NCBI GenBank assembly: GCA_034096865.1
Contig: JAWQFJ010028388.1
Span: 27,501 to 55,000 of the forward strand
From: Theodoxus fluviatilis
Lineage: Eukaryota > Mollusca > Gastropoda > Cycloneritida > Neritidae
DNA: 27,500 bases
Direction: 5' to 3'
Both the position numbers and the translations under genes were made by a program. The stretch's first letter is position 1; each line of letters starts with the position of its first letter. Positions 9,077 to 19,395 of this stretch are shown piece after piece. The notes below the pieces were generated by a model. It made no database searches, had not been told where the DNA came from, and was given only the letters and a program-made list of their open reading frames with translations.

Positions 9077-11493
9077 AACAATCATGGTCCATAAACCAAA
9101 TTTGCACATTGGACATATAAATGTATATCATTTATACAATAACGTGACGGACATTAGTGCTCTTATTTAGAAGGAACACTTAGGCATTCTTGGAATAAGT
9201 GAATCTCGCCTTCACAGTGAAATCAGTGATGAAGCAATTGGAATATCAGGATTTGACATCGTACGACGCGATCCTGTGCTACCTGGGCACACTGGGTTAG
9301 CAATCTACATTAACTATGACCTACGAAACTCTATTTATAGAAGACATGATCTTGAATATTCAAGTGTTGAGTGTATTTGGTTGGAGCTGAAACAATCTTC
9401 AAAGACTTCTCTTTTCATGGGATTATTGTACAGAAACCCTGCCTCCACCTTCTGTTGGTATGCTGAATTCGTGAGCATGATGGACAAAGTGAGTACTCTT
9501 GGAAAAGGTATTCTTCTTCTTGGTGACTTTAATATAGACTACCTAAAAATTAACGGTGCATGGAATTCAACTATCCTGCTCTTTGGACTCAAGCACTCTG
9601 GGGTCACTCAGTCAACATCGACTCTTATTGACCACATATATACCATCAACATCCATCTGGTACAAAGCATTTGGGTGCCAAGAATGGGCATTAGTGATCA
9701 TTTTCCAAGCATCTGTTCGTTGCACGCTAAACTCTCCAAAAGCAAAAAACGCGATCATTCATATCTGACCTATAGAACGTTCAAAAACTTTGATGCCAAA
9801 ACCTTTTGTTCTGACCTCCAAAAGACACTCTTCCATGAGGTCCAATATCACACCGATCCAAACTGTGCACTTCAGTTTTGGTACAACATATTTCTAGGAG
9901 TAATTAACAAACACGTTCCGATCAGAAGAAAACGCGTACGTCATCCAACGCTGCCACCATGGTTAACCAAGGAAGTAATGCCAGCAATGTCTCTCAGAGA
10001 TAAACACAGGAAAAGCAATGATTTCGTTGCATACAAAAAACAAAGAGATGCAGTTAAAAGCTTAGTGAGGAAAGCAAAGAAATAATATTTTCAGAAACTT
10101 ATAACTGATAACAAAACATCACCTCAGTATGGAACGCCATAAATAACTTTACCAAACGAAACGGAGCTAAAGCTCCCTCATCATGCCCATCCGATGATGT
10201 TAATGACTGCAATAATCACTTCCTTTCTGTGGCTGAAAAGTTATTCCCTCGCGATAGCAACCATAATTTCCAATCTGAAACAGCCTATCTCCAAAAATTC
10301 TGCCAGGAGAGACTATTGTCTTCATTGGAATTTGAGATTCCTCTTCTTGCTCTTCATGAAGTTGGCAGATTTATTGAAAAACTCAACTCAAAAACAACAG
10401 GACCTGATGGCATCAATAGCTTTCTTCTCAAACTCTCTCTTCCATATGTAATTGACTCACTCACATACACATACAATTTGTGCATTATCAAGCAAAACTT
10501 TCCAGATGAATGGAAAAAAGCTAAAGTTATCCCTCTACCAAAAGTGAAAACTCCCACAAGTCTAGATGATTTCCGACCCATATCAGTTCTATCAATTTTA
10601 TCAAAACCAATTGAAAAGCACGTTCACAAACATCTGTTGGCATTTCTTGATCGGCACAGTCTTCTACACCCCCTTCAATCGGGCTTCTGACCAAAACATT
10701 CCTGCCATACTGCATTATCCCACCTGGCTGCACGCCATTAACACCTCGAAAGTGATAGGATCTGTCTTCCTAGATTTCAGAAAAGCCTTTGATATGGTAC
10801 ATCACGGCTTACTATTGGATAAACTGGCTCTTTATTTTCATGGTCACACGACTGTGAAGTTTTATCAGTCATTCCTGGATAATCGACAACAATGTGTCCA
10901 ATTCGATGGGCACGTTTCCAAGTATGGTATTCTAAAAGCGGGTGTCCCACAGGGATCTGTACTAGGCCCCCTTTATTCTGCTTATTCATAAATGACCTAC
11001 CCTTGCATGTCACAGATAGAAAGATCTCATGTAACATGTTTGCAGATGATACAACGCTGTCTACCGCGGACAGCTCAACCGAAACTGTGGCAGATTAACT
11101 CCAAATGAGTCTTGATGAAATATGTTGCTGGTGTCTTTCAAATCATATGGTCCTCAACCCGTCCAAAACCAATTTTATGGTGATAACCACAATGCAACAA
11201 CATCAACTACATCCTTTGTCACTCCCACTCTCACTTGATGCTGGGCCGATAGAAAAGGTGAAAAAACACAAAGTGCTTGGGGTGATGATTGACGAACAGT
11301 TAGACTGGAATTCACACACAAATCTGATGTGCAAAAAGATTTCAAGCAATCTCTTTCTACTGTCAAAGCTGAGGCACTTTGTATACACGAAAACCTGCAA
11401 AATCTTTTTCAGTGCCCACATCGTATCACACATCAATTACTCATCAACATTGTGGGATAACTGTAGTGAAGCTAATTTGAAGAGAGTTAATTC
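9077..11493 (+). mobile_element. Degenerate CR1/L2-like LINE, truncated at both ends
   Basis: An APE endonuclease domain is followed by RT motifs in the expected order on the plus strand, spread over two frames with stops and frameshifts (see the two pseudogene entries). Motifs such as LLGDFNID, ISDHFP, GVPQGSVLGPL, FADDTTL and VLGVMID are typical of the CR1/L2/Jockey group. The 5' end lies against a (TC)n tract at 9076. The 3' end is cut where the inverted-repeat element starts at 11494, and I do not see the LINE resume after 14105. Confidence 0.85.
9090..10085 (+). pseudogene. LINE endonuclease domain, disrupted
   Basis: The frame reads through HIGHINVYHLYNNV (the equivalent of the N-terminal NxRSLxNK motif), is broken by a TAG near 9168-9170, and resumes as LGILGISESRL. 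It then shows IWLELK, MGLLYRNPA, LLGDFNIDYLK (the catalytic GDFN loop), STLIDHIYT and ISDHFPSIC (the SDH motif). After a Lys/Arg-rich linker it ends at TAA 10083-10085. The order and spacing are those of an APE-type endonuclease, which nicks target DNA to prime reverse transcription. The stop and the later frame change make it non-functional. Confidence 0.85.
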
Positions 11494-11500
11494 ACTATAG
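10229..11500 (+). pseudogene. LINE reverse transcriptase, frameshifted
   Basis: RT motifs run in order but in two frames. 10229-10690 carries GPDGINSFLLK, FPDEWKKAKVIPLPK and FRPISVLSILSKPIEK, then an in-frame TGA. After a frameshift near 10720-10725 comes VFLDFRKAFDMVHH (motif A) and GVPQGSVLGPL (motif B). A second frameshift near 10970 leads to CLFINDLPLHV and FADDTTL (motif C, 11039 onward). A TAA at 11096-11098 interrupts before LNPSKTNFMVI and KVLGVMIDEQLDWNSH. The last frame stops at 11498-11500, at the border with the inverted-repeat element. The catalytic residues are present, but the frame is destroyed. Confidence 0.85.
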
Positions 11501-11569
11501 GACATTCTCATTAACGTACCTTGCAGGAATTATCCTTGGCGCTCTCTGTCGAAAAACAACGCGCTAGGT
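11494..11569 (+). repeat. Left terminal inverted repeat
   Basis: Starts ACTATAGGACATTCTCATTA and ends in ACGCGCTAGGT. It is 72/76 identical to the reverse complement of 14030-14105. ATTCACTATAG, spanning the LINE/element border at 11490-11500, also occurs inside the element at 13012-13022, so the outer edge could lie a few bases further out. Confidence 0.9.
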
Positions 11570-11850
11570 TACTTCTGGCAGTTCCGGTAGACTAGTAAAA
11601 ATAGAAGCTGATGTGATGATCGCTAGATCGTGGCAAAAGGATGACAGTAAAGCATGCAAAAAGATTAATTAGATTAAAAACTAATCGAAAACAGTCATAT
11701 TATACTGTTTTAACGTATACTTTCTGCACAAAACCCACAGAAGATAAGTAAACAAACCTCACCGTACGTACTTAGCTGGCTAGCAGACGTACGCGATCGA
11801 ACCATAGTCACTACGCCAGCAGACGATCGAGCTAGTGTGATATAATGTTT

Positions 11851-11990
11851 CATGTAAAGCTCGAATGAGTAGCAGCAGATAACTGTTTAGTTCTGGCTTG
11901 AATTGACAATTTCGTTTCCCTGGTCTGGCGAGGACCGAAAATTCACTATCATTGAGTCGATCAACTTGCGCGCACTCGGCGTAATGTATA
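11851..11990 (+). repeat. Left subterminal inverted repeat
   Basis: From CATGTAAAGC to AATGTATA this arm is the reverse complement of 13803-13943. It is nearly perfect for the first 100 or so bases, with a few substitutions and small indels toward the inner end. The spacer to the terminal repeat is about 280 bp here but only about 86 bp on the right, so the two halves are asymmetric. Confidence 0.9.
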
Positions 11991-13001
11991 ACCATTCTGA
12001 ATACAGAGATAGTATCTCTGACACAGGTTGGTCACGTGACTTCGGCTCCACATTCCAATGATTTTACCAATCAAAATTCAACATGATCAAAAGACCATTG
12101 AGAGTAAAAAGAGACGATTCTATTTCACTCCAATTATTTAACCCGATAGATAAACACAAATTTGGTGTTCTAATAAAACTAATCTATGAGATTTTCAGGA
12201 AATCATTTGAGAACTACTTTTAGCGCGAACGTCGTCTATAAGGTTGCAAACTGCCTTCAGCACGTGCGCGATTGTGTATACACGCAATAAACGCAGCGAA
12301 AAGGATTCCTAAGGCTCCGGGCTGGTTTCGTGAATCTATGGTTATACTCTCGCAAGTAAATGCTTTCTGGCCGGAACCTGTGGTCTAACTGCATTCACAC
12401 TGTTTGACGAGCTGCTTGAGTCCACACTTCGATCATTTGCGTATCGACTGATCTAGAAGGAAAATTTTACTCACTGTTGTCTGTGTTGAACGTTGATCGA
12501 GTGGAAGTTTCTTCTGTAGGAATCTGTCCGATTCCGAAGTTCGATATCATCAGAGAGCTCAGAAGCAGTTTTTCTAAGTTTAATCCTTCTAAGCATACAT
12601 TCAATTATTGATTCCTCATCAGTAAAAGCACTCAGCGGGTTTCTGGGCGTATCGTACTATCGGTCCAAAAGATTATCATTATGCAGACGGGATTGGTTGC
12701 CTTATCGCACGATGAAGCATACTTGTTGCTGTTGTATTCAAAGTCCTTATAATTAGTAGAGTTCACAATATTACACTCTTGTGATTCGAATTTTACCGCA
12801 TACAAGTTTTACAATTATGGGAAATCGATGTTTAGAAAATGAATTGACGAAAAGATGGCTGCCAGTATCGAGTGTATCACAACAAGCGGAGGAATACACT
12901 CAACGATGTGGTATGCCATTCAGCGTGGCTGAGACTCAGTGTTCAGAATGGTGGTATCCACGTTATGGAAGAATTAAGGCTATCACGTGACCAACCTGTC
13001 G

Positions 13002-13028
13002 CTGAGACTATATTCACTATAGTCTCAG
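13002..13028. repeat. Perfect hairpin inside the inverted-repeat element
   Basis: CTGAGACTATA, a 5-nt TTCAC loop, then TATAGTCTCAG: an 11-bp perfect stem. It lies within a wider inverted repeat in which 12918-12937 is the reverse complement of 13023-13042. TCACGTGACCAACCTGT at 12984-13000 is the reverse complement of 12023-12040. These structures suggest internal rearrangement or capture of sub-elements. Confidence 0.8.
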
Positions 13029-13231
13029 CCACGCTGAATGATGTATAACTTCACATAGTTCGGCGTGTGGAGATGATATTAACCGTAGATTTTAGTTGTG
13101 CGGGGTAGACCACCAGCCACAAATTTTGAATAGTGCTTTTGATATCAATGTTTAGTAATTATTGTCGGATCAGATAGCGAAACGATCACAAGCAACTCAA
13201 ACGAGCTTGGGAGCAGCGCTTACGTTTGATT

Positions 13232-13340
13232 CGGCAGCTGCAGTCGAACTCGATCGGTCAATCGATGTCTGACATCACACTTTGAGATTTCAATAACTTC
13301 ATGAAGTTGCAGTAGTTGCTTGTTTGCTGGAATGCCATGT
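13232..13340 (+). repeat. Internal direct duplication, copy 1
   Basis: 109 bp, identical to 13471-13579 except for one transition. Neighbouring blocks are duplicated as well: 13163-13189 resembles 13577-13603, and 13388-13433 resembles 13941-13992. The interior is therefore a mosaic of repeated blocks, consistent with repeated slippage, gap repair or template switching in a transposon. Confidence 0.9.
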
Positions 13341-13470
13341 AGCTTGACAACTTTTCCATCAATAATTTTGCCACGATGGTTATGGCAAATGACACAGTAC
13401 TGTTTTCCGCCCCCACATGCTTTGAGCGATCTATAGTATTCAGTGCAGACGAAATGTTCGAGAATGCAAC

Positions 13471-13579
13471 CGGCAGCTGCAGTCGAACTCGATCGGTCAA
13501 TCGATGTCTGACATCACACTTTGAGATTTCAATAACTTCATGAAGTTGCAGTAGTTGCTTGTTTGCTGGAATACCATGT
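13471..13579 (+). repeat. Internal direct duplication, copy 2
   Basis: Second copy of the 109-bp block, offset by 239 bp. It is followed directly by the GGATCAGATAG block that precedes copy 1, which gives the arrangement of a tandemly duplicated segment with edges trimmed. Confidence 0.9.
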
Positions 13580-13802
13580 CGGATCAGATAGTGAAATGAT
13601 CACTCGTGCATTGAGTATTGATGCGAGACCACGACACTCCCCGCAGGTGTGTTTTGTTTGCGTTGTAAAGTTTGAGTACTAGCTGTAAGTGTAAAAATGG
13701 TCAGTTATGAATATAATCGGTGATTTTAGTTGTGATGAAACTTTTTGTGTGTTTTAATGCCATTTTCTTGTCATCATCAACCCGATCTTACATGTTAGGC
13801 CT

Positions 13803-13943
13803 ATACATTACGCCGTGCGGGCAAGTTGATCACTCGACTCGATGATAGTGAATTTTCGGTCCTCGCCAGACCAGGGAAACGAAATTGTCAATTCAAGCCA
13901 GAACTAAACAGTTATCTGCTGCTACTCATTCGAGCTTTACATG
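13803..13943 (-). repeat. Right subterminal inverted repeat
   Basis: Reverse-complement partner of 11851-11990. High identity between the arms, like that between the terminal repeats, suggests a fairly recent origin or homogenisation. Confidence 0.9.
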
Positions 13944-14029
13944 ACACAGTACTGTTTTCCACCCCCACATACATGTACTTTGAGCGATCTAGCAGACGCT
14001 TCGAGAATCGACCGGAACTAGGTGGTTCT

Positions 14030-14105
14030 ACCTAACGCGTTGTTTTTCGACAGAGAGCGCCGAGGATAACTCCTGCAGGGTACGTTAATGAGAATGTCCT
14101 ATAGT
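14030..14105 (-). repeat. Right terminal inverted repeat
   Basis: Reverse-complement partner of 11494-11569. Beyond 14105 the similarity stops at once, which fixes the outer edge of the repeat. Confidence 0.9.
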
Positions 14106-14260
14106 AACATCAGTTGTCAGTGGCCCTCTTCAACCAGCGAACGGTGTTCTCCAACTTTCCTCATCTGGACGCCGATTCCAATGCATCGAATGCATAGTTT
14201 CAGTCGTCCCCGAAAGTTTCTCCTCTGAGACAGTTGCTGCTCTGTCTTTTAGAGGGGTGT

Positions 14261-14519
<259 letters not shown>

Positions 14520-15400
14520 TTTGTGGTTTGAATAACCATGAGTAGGCAAAAAGCAACCACACGAGAATTTCCCCTCCGTCGTTACTTTACACCTGCATCT
14601 GTGTACCTGCTCTCAGAGAGGCTTTGTCATTGACTGTGAAAAGCAAACTCGTGGCAAACACTGGTCAAGGTCCTTGCCACTATAAAGAGAACGTGTTGAC
14701 AGTGAAGGATTGTAGAGGGCATGTAGTATCCAAATGCTTGTCAGTACCAGTCAGGGAATAATGTGTAGGATGGAAGAACGAAAATAATGTCAAAATGTTG
14801 TTACAGTTGACAGTTATAACTATGCAGGGAGGAATTAAGAAAGCCACTTTGTTTTGCAACCCTGAAGGTCTCGCGCTGTTTGGGTGCCTTTTCCCCCCTT
14901 GTCTTATTGCTGTGCCTGAAACGCTAGGAAGTTTTTCATGGCGAGGCAAGGCCTTTATTGAACGTGATCAGAGAGTGGTTTCGGCAACAACAAAAGAGAC
15001 CGAATCTAACACGTCGCTGTCACTTCCTTCAACAGCTTGTCCAGCTCAGCTTGCCCGCGCCCTAAGCAGTATCAAGTTCTAACAGTGAAATACCTCAATG
15101 GTTTGATCTCTGCTTAAAAAAAACCCAACATGTTTGTGGTTTGAATGAGAGATACACGTTATACTGCAAGAGAGCTAGCTCCGTTCTGTGAGAGCCACGC
15201 AGCCCACACGAATTGTTCTTATTGGCTTCTTGTAAATGCATTTTTAAAGATCCGATTTTATACACATGCAAATAGCTTTCCATTTGCAATATACATGTAC
15301 ATCTGATAAATCTGTAATCATAGTGTTGTCTTTGTATATGTGTGCTGGGCAAAACTAATCCTGTGACAACAGCAGTAAGGACGTACTAACTGAATTGTCT
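14520..15400. other. Non-coding stretch, no gene recognised
   Basis: No domain, splice-bounded exon or repeat family is recognisable. Open frames on both strands stay under 100 codons. Confidence 0.5.
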
Positions 15401-15590
15401 TTATTGCATTGTCTTGTATTATGCTGTTCTGCATTTAATTGTATCTATTGTATTGTACTATACTCCACTGTATGTGTTGTATTGTCTTGTACTACGTTGT
15501 GCTGCATTTTATTGTATTTGTTGTGTTGTATTGTCCTATACAGTAGTGCATTGTATCTATTGTATCGTATTTTATTGTTTCTATTTTCAA
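15401..15590. repeat. Degenerate TATTG/TGTAT-rich tandem repeat
   Basis: Words such as ATTGTCTTGTA (15408 and 15481), ATTGTCCTATA (15530) and TATCTATTGTAT recur at irregular spacing (73 and 49 bp). The Cys/Leu/Tyr-rich frame over the interval comes from this repeat and is not treated as a protein. Confidence 0.65.
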
Positions 15591-15878
15591 AACGGGTGCC
15601 GAAATATAGGTCACGTCCTTGTCAACTGACCTCCACAACGAATAGTCAGGCGTTCGGTTGGTAGGCACTGTAAGAGCAGATATTTGTTGGACAATTATAA
15701 TCGAGAGAGACACATCCGAACGTGTCTGTCTGTCCCTTTTACTTAGGGCGTTGAGGTCTGTCAAAGGAACTTCCACACACGACTGTCGGGGGAGGCCCAC
15801 CCACAAGGCAGGGACCCACGCCACAGTGGAGAGCCAAGCAGACATTCTCCTGGAATCTGGAGTATCCGTAAGGCCACA

Positions 15879-16119
15879 AGTAATGACGTCAAAATGAATG
15901 ACATCTATATTTGGCGATGTAGACAGAAATTGTCAATTGTTTACGTCATTAGCTCAGTGGTTAGAGCACTCGGACGTTCACCAGTAATGACGTCAAATTG
16001 TGTGACTTCTATATATGGCGATGTAGACATAATTTATCTGTTGATTACGTCATTAGCACAGTGGTTAGAACACTCGGGCATTCACTGTAAGGTCGCGGGT
16101 TCTATTCCCTCCTGAGGTC
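15879..16119 (+). mobile_element. Tandemly duplicated tRNA-like SINE module
   Basis: A 104-bp unit (15879-15982) is followed by a diverged second copy from 15983. Each contains CATTAGCNCAGTGGTTAGAR at its end, which fits the tRNA A box (15949-15960 and 16053-16065). Only the second copy continues into a B-box-like GGTTCTATTCC (16098-16108), at tRNA-like spacing of about 45 bp. A functional tRNA is not supported because the acceptor ends do not pair. Each unit also has the CRE palindrome TGACGTCA (15884-15891, 15988-15995) and a 9-bp inverted repeat TAATGACGT/ACGTCATTA. The A and B boxes would form an RNA polymerase III internal promoter. Confidence 0.55.
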
Positions 16120-16384
16120 TAACATTTTCCTTTCTTCCCCCTGCAGAGTGTCAATCTCAGTGTGAGGAACAGGCTGTCAGAATCCCCAGGGCAATAGGGT
16201 GAAAACTATTGTCAACGCTCGTGGTCGATGGCGGCCCTGTCCCACACCGACAACTCGGTCACTAACGGGCGGCTCTGGGGCTTCTCTCAACAAACCTGCA
16301 CACATCAGCCAGCTGCAGTGACGCTTTGTTCGCACGCCAGCCACAACAGACCGCGTGGTGACAGAACATTACACGGTGGGAAGA
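16120..16384. other. Unique sequence between SINE module and minisatellite
   Basis: Begins with a pyrimidine stretch ending in CCCCCTGCAG (about 16130-16145), which resembles a 3' splice site. No open frame of useful length with a donor follows. It is either SINE body or unique DNA. Confidence 0.35.
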
Positions 16385-18235
16385 AATATGTAAGTTGGGT
16401 GAGGACAGTGCAGGGCGGGTGAGGACATTTCAGGGTGTGTGAGGGCATTTCAGGGTGGGAGAGAACAGGTCGGGTGGGCTGCAGCCCTCAGGGTGAGCGA
16501 GGACAGCACAGGGTGGACGATAAGTGCGCGCAGCGGTCGAAGACACTGCAGAGTAGAATCAGACGTACCGAGTGGACAGGGACATAGCGTGCTGATGAAG
16601 ACAGAACAGGATGAAAAGGATATTTCAGGGTGGATGGTGATAATTTATGGTGGACTGTGACACTTTAGGGTGAGTAAGGACACTTTAGAGCGAGAGTAGC
16701 GCTTCAGGGTGGATGGAACACTGCCGAATGGATGAGGACACTACAGAATGGGTAAAAGCATTAAAATGGGTGTGTGAACACTACAAGGTGGGTGTGAACA
16801 CTACAAGGTGGGTGTGAACACTACAAGGTGGGTGTGAACACTACAAGGTGGGTGTGAACACTACAAGGTGGGTGAGGACGCTACAGAGTGAGAATGGAAA
16901 TTACAGGGTGGATAATGATACTACAGGGTGGGTATCGACACTACAGGGTGGATTAGGGCACTACAAGGTGTGTGAGGACACTACAGGGTATCAACACTAC
17001 AGGGTGGATGAGGGCACTACAGGGTGGATGATGATACTACAGGGTGGGTGTACGACACTACAGGGAGGATGAAGGCACTACAGGGTGGATAATGATACTA
17101 CAGGGTGGGTATCGACACTACAGGGTGGATGAAGGCACTACAAGGTGGGTATCGACACTACAGGGTGGATGAGGGCACTACAGGGTGGATAATGATACTA
17201 CAGGGTGGGTATCGACACTACAGGGTGGATTAGGGCACTACAAGGTGTGTGAGGACACTACAGAGTAAGGACACTACAGGGTATGTAAGGACACTACAGC
17301 GTGGGTAAGGACACTACAATGTGGGTACGAATACTACAGGGTAGGTGATAATACTATAGGAAGGGTGTGGACACTACAAGGTGAGTAAGGACACCACATG
17401 GTGGATAAGGACACCACAGGGTGGATAAGGACACTACATGGTGGGTAAGGACACTACAGGGTGGGTAAGGACACTACAGGGTGGGTAAGGGCACTACAGG
17501 GTGGGTAAGGACACCACAGGGTGGTTAGGGACACTACAGGGTGGGTAAGGACACTACAGGGTGGGTAAGGACACTACAGGGTGGGTAAGGGCACTACAGG
17601 GTGGGTAAGGGCACTACAAGGTGGGTAAGGACACTACAAGGTGGGTAAGGACACTACAGGGTGGGTAAGGACACCACAGGGTGGTTAGGGACACTACAGG
17701 GTAGGTGAGAATACTATAGGAAGGGTGTGGATACTACAGGTTGGGTAAGGACACTACAAGGTGAGTAAGGACACCACAGGGTGGATAAGGACACTACATG
17801 GTGGGTGAGAATACTACAGGAAGAGTGTGGATACTACAGCGTGGGTAAGGACACTACAATGTGGGTACGAATACTACAGGGTAGGTGATAATACTATAGG
17901 AAGGGTGTGGACACTACAAGGTGAGTAAGGACACCACATGGTGGATAAGGACACTACATGGTGGGTGAGAATACTACAGGAAGAGTGTGGATACTACAGG
18001 GTTGGTGTAAACGCTACATGTTGTGTGTGTGGGCACTACAGGGTGGGTGAGGACACTACAGGGTGAGTGTGTGGATACTACAGGGTTGGTGTAAACGCTA
18101 CATGTTGTGTGTGTGGGCACTACAGGGTGGGTAAGGACACCACAGGGTGGTTAGGGACACTACAGGGTGAATGAGGATTACAGAGTGGAAAAAGACTGTA
18201 CACGGTGGTGAAGATAGAAAAGAATGAGGACAGTG
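16385..18235. repeat. Large 20-bp minisatellite with higher-order duplications
   Basis: The consensus unit is approximately GGTGGGTAAGGACACTACAG, over about 1.85 kb or roughly 90 units. Both edges are degenerate (16385-16760 and 18150-18235) and the core is cleaner. Runs of one variant occur, such as five GTGTGAACACTACAAGGTGG units at about 16770-16870. Longer blocks are duplicated exactly: 17293-17414 equals 17833-17954 (122 bp, offset 540 = 27 units), and 16903-16986 equals 17180-17263 (84 bp, offset 277). Because 20 is not a multiple of 3, no long frame crosses it and coding is unlikely. Confidence 0.95.
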
Positions 18236-18423
18236 TACAGAGTGCCAAGGAATCTTAATCAAAATCCTAAACCAAAACTGACCTAACTTTGATTCTACAA
18301 TGGAACTGGATAAAAAGCATTGCTGGCACAAAATATTAACTGCGACAAGAACGATCACATTTGTCAGTTACATAATCCATGTATAGAACTCACGTTTACT
18401 GTTTATGGTTGAGATCGTTTCAA

Positions 18424-18541
18424 AGGGCGACATGAGTAGACGCAGGCAATTTCCACTGAATGGGGTCTCGGGCTGCACGTTGAGGGCGACATGAGTAGAC
18501 ACAGGCAATTTCCACTGAATGGGGTCTCGGGCTGCACGTTG
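18424..18541. repeat. 59-bp tandem duplication
   Basis: 18424-18482 and 18483-18541 are adjacent copies beginning AGGGCGACATGAGTAGAC and ending in GGCTGCACGTTG. They differ at one position (CGCAGG versus CACAGG). Near identity indicates a recent event. No short repeat at the junction explains it beyond the unit itself. Confidence 0.95.
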
Positions 18542-19395
18542 GCATACGCGAGTGACGCAGCAAACCTTGCAGCAACATTAATTGATATCAAGTATCGATC
18601 TCAGCTGTGTACTCATCCTTGCAACAGATACAAATACATCATACAAACTTCCGAAGCAATAAACACAACACTTGTCCACAATGAATCGAACAATCAGTTC
18701 GATTTCCTTTCGTCACCGAATTTCACTTTGTTATATAAGTAAGTTGTTTCGCTCAAACCACTGCCTCTTGACGATCGTGCTTGCAAACCAAAGTCTACTA
18801 TTGGAGGGCTTTGCACCTACGTACTGGCAACCTAGCTCCCTCGGTGCGTACACGATTATCATTGTGCTGCAGTCCAGCTGGCCAAGAAACGAAACGATCT
18901 TCATCAGCATTTCACATTCCTGTAAGAGATGAAAATGAAATATAGGCGTTTGCCCGAGTTTGGTTTTTGCACAAAACAAGGCAGTGCGGTCCCGGGAAGT
19001 AGGACAACTAGAGAGCAGCTTGCACAGGCTGCTGGCAGCCTAATTTCAGCTCCTGTTCCGCACGTCTGGGTGGTCCACACAGATCTCCACGCCATACCCG
19101 GCTGCTGCAGATTGTAAGAAAGACGCAAAAACTGAGGTATATGATTCTTAATCAGTCACCATTCAAATGTCCATATTCTGCCTCCCCGTGATCTCTGTGC
19201 TACAGTACATGTGCATTTTTGACGGTAAGGCAATGACGCCGTCTTCAAGCCCTCGAGCAGGTCGGAGTCCCTGCTTGAGGATCTCCAGAGGAGGCGAGGA
19301 AGGGAGCCGCTACAAGGGTCGAGGACAGTGAATGAAGTTGTCAGCGCATGGCGGGCTGACGATACTCGGCAAATGTTTGGCTTGGCATTCTGTCC
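18542..19395. other. Non-coding stretch, no gene recognised
   Basis: Short open frames of 60-86 codons exist on both strands (for example 18672-18932 plus and 18731-18979 minus) but none shows a known domain. It may be upstream sequence of the CpG-rich regulatory region. Confidence 0.45.

Larger units (their letters stand above)
11494..14105. mobile_element. 2.6-kb non-autonomous inverted-repeat DNA element
   Basis: Terminal inverted repeats of 76 bp (11494-11569 and 14030-14105) match at 72 positions, and all four differences are transitions. Subterminal inverted repeats of about 140 bp follow (11851-11990 and 13803-13943). The interior has direct duplications and hairpins but no transposase-like frame; the two 70-codon frames on opposite strands (11780-11995 and 13826-14035) are the same sequence, one from each subterminal arm. 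The termini sit on the palindrome CTATAG, so a target duplication of TA, TATA or CTATAG cannot be told apart. Superfamily is unassigned: the ends do not look like piggyBac (TTAA) or hAT (CAG...CTG). It lies exactly at the broken 3' side of the older LINE. Confidence 0.8.

Noticed and set aside
11780..14035. Two similar 70-codon frames (11780-11995 minus, 13826-14035 plus) as a conserved gene pair
   Set aside because: They are the two arms of the subterminal inverted repeat, so their similarity is explained by DNA structure rather than coding constraint.
16047..16119. Functional tRNA gene
   Set aside because: A and B boxes are tRNA-like, but acceptor and anticodon stems do not pair, so it is better read as SINE-derived.
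16120..16160. 3' splice site before 16146
   Set aside because: Good pyrimidine tract and CAG, but no usable frame or donor follows and it directly adjoins a SINE-like module.
16385..18235. CRISPR-like array
   Set aside because: Repeats are directly contiguous with no unique spacers, and the genome is eukaryotic; this is a minisatellite.
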